DNA of 12,378 nt, from positions 35,537 through 47,914 of the forward strand of contig DKKR01000042.1 of NCBI GenBank assembly GCA_002455375.1, read 5' to 3'. Positions 6,717 to 12,378 of the stretch are shown here, in pieces. The position numbers and the translations under genes were made by a program. The notes under the pieces were generated by a model, which did not search any database, was not told the origin of the DNA, and was given only the letters and a program-made list of their open reading frames with translations. Source of the stretch: Bacteroidetes bacterium UBA6661 (GTDB lineage Bacteria; Bacteroidota; Bacteroidia; AKYH767-A; OLB10). The stretch's first letter is position 1; each line of letters begins with the position of its first letter.

Positions 6717-7589
6717 CTATTTGATTTCCCAAACTGAGATTGTCAGATGTTTATTATCAAAAGTGCTAACACCCCATACTTTCTTTTGTTTGATGTTGGT
6801 AGCATAATCTAACTGCACTGCTTCATCATGCCCTTCAGCCAAAGGCCAAGTCTGTAAAGTGTGGTTTTTAAAATCTTCAAAATATAAAGTCAATGAACGA
6901 TCGAAATATACTGCGGTTTCTTTTTCCAGATCAACTAAAAGTGGTTTGCATTTATTTGTAAGTCTGTCGCTGAACCAAAGATCGCTGCGCTTTAATGCAA
7001 GATAGGTTTTTCTGTTGCCAACTTTCTTGATAAAATTATAAGCAAACTGATAGATATAGCCATCCTGATAGTTGAGCCAAAGGTTATAAGAATAATGAAA
7101 CCGTGTTTTATAAAAATCCTGGTAGTAGTCGGGATTGTTGTAGTAAGTAGGAATAGAAGCTATTTCAAAAAAGCGATAAAAATGATTCAGGCTTTTATAC
7201 CAGTCTTCGGGTTTGTTGTAAGCAATGATTTCTATTTTTTTTGTTTTACGGACATATTTGAAGATTCGGGTTTCTTCATTGTCCATCATCATCAGGTTAT
7301 CAAACTCATCAAACTCCATATTACGCAGACAACCTTCATAGGGAAGTTTAATTTCTTCAAGTATGGTTCCCCGATTGTTAATTAAAAAAACATAAGGCTG
7401 ATTACAGGAGTTGAATGCAATTATTTCATCGGCATCTACAGCAATTCTATAACTAAAAATGCCACCGTCAATCACTCTGTCGCGGTCAAGTGTAAAAAGG
7501 TCTGTTTTAACAAAGGGGCCACGCCTTTCCTGACTATAAGCGGAATAGTGAACTGTAAAAAGAATAACGAAAGAAATAATAAACCGCAT
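6717..7589 (-). CDS. Exported protein of unknown function with aromatic-rich core
   Basis: The frame extends up to an ATG at 7664. The ATG at 7589 is preferred because it begins directly with a signal peptide (MRFIISFVILFTVHYSAYSQ, cleavage expected before Q20 or E21) and gives 290 residues. The earlier start would add 25 residues of a second hydrophobic stretch. Mature residues 25-115 look like repeated beta strands with N/D-rich turns, suggesting a propeller-like fold of the kind common in Bacteroidota exported proteins. By my count, residues 130-186 contain 22 Phe/Tyr/Trp in 57 positions, including runs such as FYRFF and YYNNPDYYQDFY. No catalytic motif or family is recognised. It lies divergent from the GT2 gene and convergent with the membrane protein. 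The function is unknown; extracytoplasmic location is fairly likely. Confidence 0.7.
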   Translation of the reverse strand: MRFIISFVILFTVHYSAYSQERRGPFVKTDLFTLDRDRVIDGGIFSYRIAVDADEIIAFNSCNQPYVFLINNRGTILEEIKLPYEGCLRNMEFDEFDNLMMMDNEETRIFKYVRKTKKIEIIAYNKPEDWYKSLNHFYRFFEIASIPTYYNNPDYYQDFYKTRFHYSYNLWLNYQDGYIYQFAYNFIKKVGNRKTYLALKRSDLWFSDRLTNKCKPLLVDLEKETAVYFDRSLTLYFEDFKNHTLQTWPLAEGHDEAVQLDYATNIKQKKVWGVSTFDNKHLTISVWEIK

Positions 7590-7678
7590 GCAAACAAAAA
7601 TTAAGGCTGCAAAAGTCCTCTTTTTATTCATATAAAGCGACAAAAAGATAAGTAAAATGTACATTATTTGAAGTTAAA

Positions 7679-8893
7679 ATGTTGACCTTTGCACAATTGA
7701 TGAATACAGTTGTTGCTATTATTTTCTGGATTTCGCTATTGGGACTTTTGCATACTTATGTGCTGTTTCCATTACTCATGCGTTTACTTTTAAAGTTAAA
7801 GACTGAGGTAAAAGAAGAAGTTGCAGATAATTTATTTAAGCCGATGGTCAGTGTTGTGATGGCTGCTTACAATGAAGAGAAAGTTATTATACAGAAGCTC
7901 GAAAGTGTCATCAAAAGCAATTATCCATCAGATAAATTGGAAATAATTGTAGGCTCCGATTGTTCCAATGATGGTACTGATGTGTTGGTGCAGGAATTTT
8001 CACAAAATCATCCGCAGGTAAAGTTTATACGATTCAACAGCAGAACAGGGAAACCTGCTATCATCAATCAATTAGTAAAACATAGTAAAGGTGAGTTTTT
8101 AATTATTACTGATGCCAATGTAATGTTTGACGCTGAAGCAATTTCATCAATGATGAATAGATTTACTGTAGCAGAGGTTGGATTGGTTGATAGCAACATG
8201 GTGAATATAGGATTGATGAAAAGCGGAATTTCATCACAGGAGAAACAGTATATTCAAACAGAAGTCTTAACCAAGTATGCCGAAGGTGAAATATGGGGAA
8301 GTATGATGGGACCTTTTGGTGGATGTTATGCAATAAGGAAAAGTTTATTCAGTGACATTCCGGCAAATTTTTTGGTTGATGATTTCTATGTCTGCATGAA
8401 AATACTGGAGCAAGGTTATCATAGTGTAAGTTCGCTTAAGGCTATTGTTTATGAGGAGGCATCGCATAATCTTTGGATAGAGTATAGAAGAAAGACACGT
8501 ATTGCCACAGGAAATTTTCAGAATCTGGCAAAGTTTAGCAAGATGATTTTTAAGGGCAGAGGTATTGGATTTTGTTTTATGTCCCATAAAGTTTTGCGAT
8601 GGAAAGGTCCTGTGTTGATGTTGCTTTTATTTTTCTCATCTTTTGCGGCTTGGTGGTTGTCAGTTGGTATAAATCCCGTTTTGTGTCTTGGAATTTTTGG
8701 AGCCATGTCTCTAAGTTTAATGTTGTTGCTGGCAGACAGGCTACTTAATTTGTTTCAAATACATGTAGGACTGCTCAGACTAAATACACATTTCCTGGTA
8801 ATGAATGCTGCCATGTTGAAGGGTATGTTCAGATATTTTAAAGGAGTGAAAAGTGGTGTTTGGCAACCGACAAGCCGGACACAGAACGCCTAA
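7679..8893 (+). CDS. Membrane-anchored family-2 glycosyltransferase
   Basis: This 404-residue protein has an N-terminal membrane helix (about 10-36), a cytoplasmic GT-A domain (about 55-285) and two or three C-terminal helices (about 310-330, 333-352, possibly 365-382). The catalytic domain shows SVVMAAYNEE (58-67), VGSDCSNDGT (91-100), the metal-binding TDAN (144-147), GGCYAIR (214-220), the acidic pair VDDFYV (233-238) where the catalytic base is expected, and YRRKTRIATG (269-278), equivalent to the QxxRW region of processive GT2 enzymes. This architecture is shared by enzymes that polymerise or extend cell-surface polysaccharides from nucleotide sugars. The sugar and acceptor cannot be told. 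The start is ATG at 7679; ATG at codon 8 is an alternative. No other polysaccharide genes accompany it, apart from the possible flippase-like protein two genes away, which is not co-oriented in one operon. Confidence 0.88.
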   Translation: MLTFAQLMNTVVAIIFWISLLGLLHTYVLFPLLMRLLLKLKTEVKEEVADNLFKPMVSVVMAAYNEEKVIIQKLESVIKSNYPSDKLEIIVGSDCSNDGTDVLVQEFSQNHPQVKFIRFNSRTGKPAIINQLVKHSKGEFLIITDANVMFDAEAISSMMNRFTVAEVGLVDSNMVNIGLMKSGISSQEKQYIQTEVLTKYAEGEIWGSMMGPFGGCYAIRKSLFSDIPANFLVDDFYVCMKILEQGYHSVSSLKAIVYEEASHNLWIEYRRKTRIATGNFQNLAKFSKMIFKGRGIGFCFMSHKVLRWKGPVLMLLLFFSSFAAWWLSVGINPVLCLGIFGAMSLSLMLLLADRLLNLFQIHVGLLRLNTHFLVMNAAMLKGMFRYFKGVKSGVWQPTSRTQNA

Positions 8894-8914
8894 TTATATA
8901 TTATAAAAAAATTG

Positions 8915-8922
8915 TAGGTTTG
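8915..8922 (+). promoter_or_regulatory. Bacteroidota -7 promoter element (TAGGTTTG) for the response regulator
   Basis: TAGGTTTG is an exact TAnnTTTG match between the GT2 stop and the receiver gene. It ends 23 bases before the ATG at 8946, and only 8 bases before an in-frame TTG at 8931, which supports the ATG as the true start. The -33 region is simply AT-rich, with no TTTG at proper spacing. Confidence 0.5.
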
Positions 8923-8945
8923 TATTCCATTTGACACTAAACAAA

Positions 8946-9335
8946 ATGATAACAACACCATTAAAAATATTTATCGTTGACGATGATAATATGATGCTTG
9001 AAATGCTTCGTGACAGAATTGGACAGCATGCATCAAATACGGTTTTAACTTTCAGTACAGGCGAAGATTGTTTGAAGCATGTAGCAGAAAATCCCGATGT
9101 TATTATTCTTGACTATTATCTGAATTCAAAAAATCCTGATGCATCTAATGGTATGGAAATATTGAAAGCTATAAAGAAATACAATCCAAACATTCATGTA
9201 ATATTTCTTTCAGGACAGGAACGCTATGGTGTGGCTATGCAAACTTTACAAAAAGGAGCAGAGTATTACGTCATTAAAGACAATGATGCTTTTGATAAAA
9301 TTGAAAAAATATTGAGCGGCATCACAGTTTCTTAA
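8946..9335 (+). CDS. Stand-alone receiver-domain response regulator (CheY-like)
   Basis: This 129-residue single receiver domain has no output domain. Key residues are acidic D12-D13 (IVDDDN), phosphoacceptor D56 (VIILDYYL), S89 in the Thr/Ser switch position (FLSGQ) and K111 (YVIKDN). All are in place, so it should accept phosphate from a histidine kinase. Its output is presumably by protein-protein contact. No kinase gene is adjacent, so the partner is unknown. A short insertion after D56 (SKNPDASNG, about 61-69) is common in Bacteroidota receivers. An in-frame TTG at 8931 would add five residues, but it lies too close to the -7 element at 8915-8922. It is probably a separate transcript from the upstream glycosyltransferase and converges on the paa/queD operon. 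Confidence 0.9.
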   Translation: MITTPLKIFIVDDDNMMLEMLRDRIGQHASNTVLTFSTGEDCLKHVAENPDVIILDYYLNSKNPDASNGMEILKAIKKYNPNIHVIFLSGQERYGVAMQTLQKGAEYYVIKDNDAFDKIEKILSGITVS

Positions 9336-9374
9336 ATCAACCTTTAAAAAATTTGACACTGATTTTTATATAGC

Positions 9375-9394
9375 ACAACTCATTTATCAGTTGT
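9375..9394. terminator. Possible weak hairpin between convergent response regulator and queD
   Basis: ACAACT (9375-9380) and AGTTGT (9389-9394) form a 6-bp stem with an 8-base loop that covers the queD stop codon region. It lies 40 bases after the response regulator stop. No strong T run follows on the plus strand. It sits where a terminator is expected, but the structure is weak. Confidence 0.25.
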
Positions 9395-9842
9395 CATCAA
9401 CAAACCACTCAGAATAGGAAGAAGGAGTTTCTTCCAATTTTAAGAATACCAATTTTATTTTATCTGTAAAGTGAGATACAAGTTGATTCTTAAAATGTAA
9501 CAACAGATTTTCACAGGTGGGCTGCACGTCCAAATAAATAATTTTTTCAAACTGTTGTGTAAGTGCTTTGTCAAGCAGTTTATGTGGCGAATCGTTGTTG
9601 AGTACTAAAGCATGATCAAATTGTTTGATAATTTTTTCTTGTACTATTTGCTTCAATATCGAAAAATCAATGACCATGCCGGCCTTGGGATTGCTGTTAT
9701 CTTTGACAGGTGTTCCTTTTAAGGTGACAGAAAGTTTATAGGTGTGACCATGTATATTTTTACATGGACCATCGTAGCCATACAAGGCATGTGCCATATC
9801 AAACACAAAAATTTTAGTTACCCGAACAGTTTCATTCATCAT
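9387..9842 (-). CDS. queD: 6-carboxy-5,6,7,8-tetrahydropterin synthase-like protein (QueD/PTPS family)
   Basis: QueD converts 7,8-dihydroneopterin triphosphate to 6-carboxytetrahydropterin on the way to preQ0 and queuosine. In the 154-residue numbering that begins at the upstream ATG (9851), the zinc ligands are H21 (MAHAL) and H34/H36 (HGH). The catalytic Cys is C30, spaced as CxxxHGH; this three-residue spacing is typical of QueD rather than of eukaryote-type 6-pyruvoyl-tetrahydropterin synthase. VIDFSILK (60-67), DH (79-80), PTCENL (111-116) and KLEETPSSY (138-146) complete the family pattern. It is longer than E. coli QueD (121), partly through an insertion near 46-57. The start chosen here is ATG at 9842, which overlaps the paaD stop as TAATG. 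ATGs at 9851 and 9839 are alternatives. It is the last gene of the paa operon, and no other queuosine genes are visible. Confidence 0.85.
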   Translation of the reverse strand: MMNETVRVTKIFVFDMAHALYGYDGPCKNIHGHTYKLSVTLKGTPVKDNSNPKAGMVIDFSILKQIVQEKIIKQFDHALVLNNDSPHKLLDKALTQQFEKIIYLDVQPTCENLLLHFKNQLVSHFTDKIKLVFLKLEETPSSYSEWFVDDN

Positions 9843-10351
9843 TAATGGCATTTAAAATACTCAAACGGCTGACTGCATTCGTTGCAATACCAAAGAGCTT
9901 TGCATGGTGTTGAGCCAAAGCGATTCAGCATTTTTGTTTGTTTGCTGTTGCAACGTGGGCAGGTAACCGGTTTTTGCATTGCAAATATACTATCCATTCC
10001 GGATTCATCTTCAGGAGGTGCAATGCCATGGGCTTTCATTTTGTCAAGACCCGATTGACTTATCCATTCTGTAGTCCATGCAGGTGATAGTACGGTTTTT
10101 ATTTCTGATTGAAAACCTGCACCATTTAATACCTGCCTGATGTCGTCCACAAAAACTGACATGGCAGGACATCCCGAATAACTTGGCGTGATAGTGATGA
10201 TTGCTATTTCGTTCTTCCATTCAACATTGCGGACAATGCCTAAATCAACAATGCTGATGACGGGAATATCAGGATCAGGAACAGTATGCAGCAATGCCCA
10301 GATTAATGATTCTGTTGACTTGCTGCTTTCAGTATTTTTTACTGATGACAT
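9842..10351 (-). CDS. paaD: Phenylacetyl-CoA epoxidase accessory protein PaaD
   Basis: This 169-residue protein is needed for an active PaaABCE complex and is thought to help iron-sulfur maturation. The N-terminal MIP18/DUF59 domain (about 14-100) has DPDIPVISIVDLGIV (26-40) and TPSYSGCP (55-62). The C-terminal zinc ribbon has CPRC (131-134) and CNEC (156-159), with an extra Cys at 150 in the STPCKA motif seen in PaaD proteins. The length matches E. coli PaaD (about 165). The ATG at 10351 follows the paaC stop by 11 bases. The last codons overlap the queD start. The domain pair and operon position make the identity firm. Confidence 0.95.
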   Translation of the reverse strand: MSSVKNTESSKSTESLIWALLHTVPDPDIPVISIVDLGIVRNVEWKNEIAIITITPSYSGCPAMSVFVDDIRQVLNGAGFQSEIKTVLSPAWTTEWISQSGLDKMKAHGIAPPEDESGMDSIFAMQKPVTCPRCNSKQTKMLNRFGSTPCKALWYCNECSQPFEYFKCH

Positions 10352-10362
10352 GACTTTTTATT

Positions 10363-11121
10363 CTACCACTTAGCATCAGGATAGGCTCTCTGCAAATATT
10401 GCATTTCGCAAAGCATGACACCTAAATGCTCTGTATGAATACCATTGTAACCACCTGTTATGGTGTTGTTCGTTTCAGGAATGTTAATGTTTGCTGCTGT
10501 AAAAATTTCATTTACATTTAACTGCCATTTCGCAGATAACGCTTCTGTTGTAAAGCTGATACCGTTATCAACTAAAGCTGCGTCTGCATCATTCATTTCA
10601 AACATGTCTTGTGTAAACCGCCACAAATTTGTGACAGCTTGTTGCACACGTCTTTTGCTTTCATCAGTTCCGTTTCCGAATCTTATCAGCCATTCGCTGC
10701 TATGTCGCAAATGATATTTTACTTCCTTTATAGCTTTAGCAGCAAAACCGGACAGTGTTTCGTTATTACTGTTCAACAATGATTCATAAAGTTGTTTTGC
10801 AAATGCAGAATACAAAAACACTTTCATCATAGTTTGTGCAAAGTCACCATTTTCCTGCTCTACCAGCAGGCAGTTGAAATATTCTCTTTCACTGCGTCTG
10901 AAAGCCAAATCATCAGCACTATGCTCAGCTTCAGATTGTGTTGAAGCATACTCATAAAGCATCTCAGCCTGACCAATCATGTCTAATGACATATTTGATA
11001 AAGCAATATCTTCTTCTAAAAAAGGTCCTCTGCTGCACCACTCAGCCAATCGCTGACCATGTATCATGTTGCTGTCGGCCAATCGAAGACAATAGTTATA
11101 TAATGCGTCTTTTGTTTTCAT
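10363..11121 (-). CDS. paaC: Phenylacetyl-CoA 1,2-epoxidase subunit PaaC
   Basis: PaaC is the ferritin-like structural partner of PaaA in the catalytic core that converts phenylacetyl-CoA to its ring 1,2-epoxide. The 252 residues are close to E. coli PaaC (248). Family-conserved segments are GQRLAEWCSRGP (22-33), EEDIALSNMSLDMIGQA (36-52), LLVEQENGDFAQT (85-97), AAKAIKEVKYHLRHSSEWL (127-145) and RFGNGTDESKRRVQQA (147-162). PaaC lacks the catalytic di-iron role of PaaA, and its helical bundle supports the heterodimer. The start at 11121 lies 2 bases after the paaB stop, implying tight translational coupling. Confidence 0.97.
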   Translation of the reverse strand: MKTKDALYNYCLRLADSNMIHGQRLAEWCSRGPFLEEDIALSNMSLDMIGQAEMLYEYASTQSEAEHSADDLAFRRSEREYFNCLLVEQENGDFAQTMMKVFLYSAFAKQLYESLLNSNNETLSGFAAKAIKEVKYHLRHSSEWLIRFGNGTDESKRRVQQAVTNLWRFTQDMFEMNDADAALVDNGISFTTEALSAKWQLNVNEIFTAANINIPETNNTITGGYNGIHTEHLGVMLCEMQYLQRAYPDAKW

Positions 11122-11123
11122 GT

Positions 11124-11414
11124 TTACAGATTTTTTGTTCCTTGCGGCATTTTATAAAAGTTTGGCGTGCGATAAATCTTATCATTTGCCGGATCAAAAA
11201 AATCAGCAGCATCATCAGCAGTGGTTGCAGCAATACATTCAGTGGGCACTACCCAAATACTGCGTCCTTCATTTCTGCGTGTGTAAAGATCTCTTGCATT
11301 CTGAAGCGCCATTTTTTTGTCAGCGGCATGCAGGCTTCCCTGATGTTCAAAAGGTCCACCGTTTTTTGTTTGTATAAATACTTCCCATTGTGGAAACTGA
11401 GTGTCGTTTTTCAT
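11124..11414 (-). CDS. paaB: Phenylacetyl-CoA 1,2-epoxidase subunit PaaB
   Basis: This 96-residue protein is essentially the length of E. coli PaaB (95). PaaB is the small bridging subunit that joins PaaAC heterodimers. Visible family features are WEVFIQTKNGGPFEHQGSLH (10-29), the helix with ALQNARDLYTRR (36-47), and SIWVVP (52-57), followed by a C-terminal segment DKIYRTPNFY. An A-rich sequence (AATCAAAG) precedes the ATG at 11414. It sits 11 bases after paaA and 2 bases before paaC. Confidence 0.96.
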   Translation of the reverse strand: MKNDTQFPQWEVFIQTKNGGPFEHQGSLHAADKKMALQNARDLYTRRNEGRSIWVVPTECIAATTADDAADFFDPANDKIYRTPNFYKMPQGTKNL

Positions 11415-11425
11415 TCTTTGATTTT

Positions 11426-12373
11426 TTAAATTGATATTGACGAATTTTCTTTCTCTCTGCTTTTTTCAAATGCTGCTGCACAGTCACGAACCCATTTTCC
11501 TTCGTTATGATACCGGATATGATGACTCATGCGCTGATAATTGCATTGGCCATTGCCTTTTACCACATTCCAGAATTCATCCCAGTTGATGGGGCTGATT
11601 TCCCAATGCATAGTGGCTTTGTTGTATTTTAAGTTTTTATCAGGTATTGTAAGCCCGATGTGATGTGCCTGCTCAACAGTTCTGTCAATAAAACGTTGAC
11701 GAAGTGTATCATTGCTTTCAACTTTTATTTTCCACTTCATTGAGTCTTTTGAATGTGTAGATTCAGAATCATGAGGACCAAACATCATCAGTGATGGTTC
11801 CCACCAACGGTTCAATGAATCTTGCGCCATGTTTCGTTGTGCTGTTGTTCCATTCATCATCTTTGCTATAATCTCATAGCCCTGACGCTGATGAAAGCCT
11901 TCCTCTTTACAGATACGTATCATTGCACGAGAATAAGGTCCGTAGCTGCACTTTGCCAGCATTGTTTGATTCACAATAGCTGCTCCATCAACCAACCAAC
12001 CAATTGCACCCATGTCAGCCCAGTTTAATGTAGGGTAGTTAAATATACTTGAGTACTTTGCTTTTCCTGCATGTAGCATAGCAATCATCTCTGCTCTGTC
12101 AATACCAAAAGTTTCTGCCGCTGAATAGAGATAAAGTCCATGTCCCGCTTCATCCTGAATTTTAGCAAGCAGAATTTTTTTTGCACGTAGTGATGGCGCT
12201 CTCAACAACCAGTTCCCTTCGGGTTGCATTCCAATTATTTCCGAATGTGCATGTTGCGATATCTGTCTTAATAGCGTTTGTTTGTATGCTTCAGGCATCC
12301 AATCGCGCGGTTCTATTTTTTCACCTGCATCAATTCTTTGCTGAAACTGTTTTTCTTTTTCTTCTTCTGTCAT
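11426..12373 (-). CDS. paaA: Phenylacetyl-CoA 1,2-epoxidase catalytic subunit PaaA
   Basis: PaaA is the di-iron subunit that inserts one oxygen atom into the aromatic ring of phenylacetyl-CoA, the committed step of aerobic phenylacetate degradation. The 315 residues compare with 309 in E. coli. The ferritin-like iron motifs are clear: DEAGHG with E75 and H78, and KEEGFHQRQG with E158 and H161. E45 (SEIIGM) and D129 are likely further ligands. PEGNWLLRAPSLRAKK (51-66) and WWEPSLMMFGPHDSES (190-205) are conserved segments around the active site and CoA site. The start ATG at 12373 leaves only 5 bases to the window edge, so the operon promoter and any upstream gene lie outside. It is the first visible gene of paaABCD-queD. 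Confidence 0.97.
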   Translation of the reverse strand: MTEEEKEKQFQQRIDAGEKIEPRDWMPEAYKQTLLRQISQHAHSEIIGMQPEGNWLLRAPSLRAKKILLAKIQDEAGHGLYLYSAAETFGIDRAEMIAMLHAGKAKYSSIFNYPTLNWADMGAIGWLVDGAAIVNQTMLAKCSYGPYSRAMIRICKEEGFHQRQGYEIIAKMMNGTTAQRNMAQDSLNRWWEPSLMMFGPHDSESTHSKDSMKWKIKVESNDTLRQRFIDRTVEQAHHIGLTIPDKNLKYNKATMHWEISPINWDEFWNVVKGNGQCNYQRMSHHIRYHNEGKWVRDCAAAFEKSREKENSSISI

Positions 12374-12378
12374 AACTT

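Noticed and set aside
7590..7664. N-terminal extension of the exported aromatic-rich protein to an ATG at 7664
   Set aside because: It would put a second hydrophobic stretch before a complete signal peptide and leave only 14 bases to the divergent GT2 gene start.
5736..8893. A polysaccharide export or modification locus formed by the flippase-like protein, exported protein and GT2 enzyme
   Set aside because: The three genes alternate in strand and share no operon, and no polymerase, export or priming transferase genes are present. Proximity alone does not support a system.
8894..8914. AT-rich near-palindrome after the GT2 stop as a terminator
   Set aside because: The arms around TTATATATTATAA do not pair cleanly and contain no GC, so a stable hairpin is unlikely.
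10938..11429. A 163-codon plus-strand open frame opposite paaB and paaC
   Set aside because: It lies entirely over two confidently identified genes, is rich in Cys and Ser as expected from antisense reading, and has no family signature.
1..12378. tRNA, rRNA, riboswitch, CRISPR, insertion sequence or prophage
   Set aside because: No cloverleaf, conserved RNA motif, spaced repeats, terminal inverted repeats or transposase/integrase signatures were seen on reading both strands. Intergenic spaces are short.

Overview
The window looks like chromosomal DNA of a Bacteroidota member, probably from the Chitinophagales/Sphingobacteriales side, although the order cannot be fixed from the sequence. The reasons are AT-rich DNA, almost no Shine-Dalgarno motifs, several matches to the Bacteroidota -7 promoter element TAnnTTTG, signal peptides ending in FAQ/YSQ, small outer-membrane beta-barrel proteins, and a branched-chain-type 2-oxoacid dehydrogenase E1 with alpha and beta chains in one polypeptide. 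There are no insertion sequences, phage genes, CRISPR arrays, tRNAs or rRNAs, and no gap above 300 bases lacks a gene. The layout is that of an ordinary, tightly packed core genome.

Left part (1-2534): the 5' part of an exported protein runs off the left edge on the minus strand. Divergent from it is a two-domain enzyme (491-1870) made of a glucosyl-3-phosphoglycerate synthase-like glycosyltransferase followed by a SerB-type HAD phosphatase. A predicted bidirectional hairpin terminator separates it from a convergent outer-membrane beta-barrel gene (1932-2534).

Centre (2643-9335): an alpha/beta-fused E1 (2672-5098) has its own promoter and converges on ruvC. A polytopic membrane protein of the LPG-synthase-TM/flippase-like family (5736-6710, TTG start) runs divergently from ruvC. 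It converges on an unrecognised exported protein with a very aromatic middle section (6717-7589). Divergent from that is a membrane-anchored GT2 glycosyltransferase (7679-8893), then a stand-alone receiver-domain response regulator (8946-9335) with its own -7 element.

Right part (9387-12373): a minus-strand operon carries paaA-paaB-paaC-paaD, the core of phenylacetyl-CoA 1,2-epoxidase (aerobic phenylacetate degradation), with gaps of 2-11 bases. A queD-like gene follows, overlapping the paaD stop codon as TAATG. The reductase gene paaE is not in the window.

The most notable item is the glycosyltransferase-phosphatase fusion. If both halves act in sequence it would be a one-polypeptide glucosylglycerate synthase. 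The paaD/queD coupling and the aromatic-rich exported protein are the next most interesting. No convincing undescribed multi-gene system is visible.
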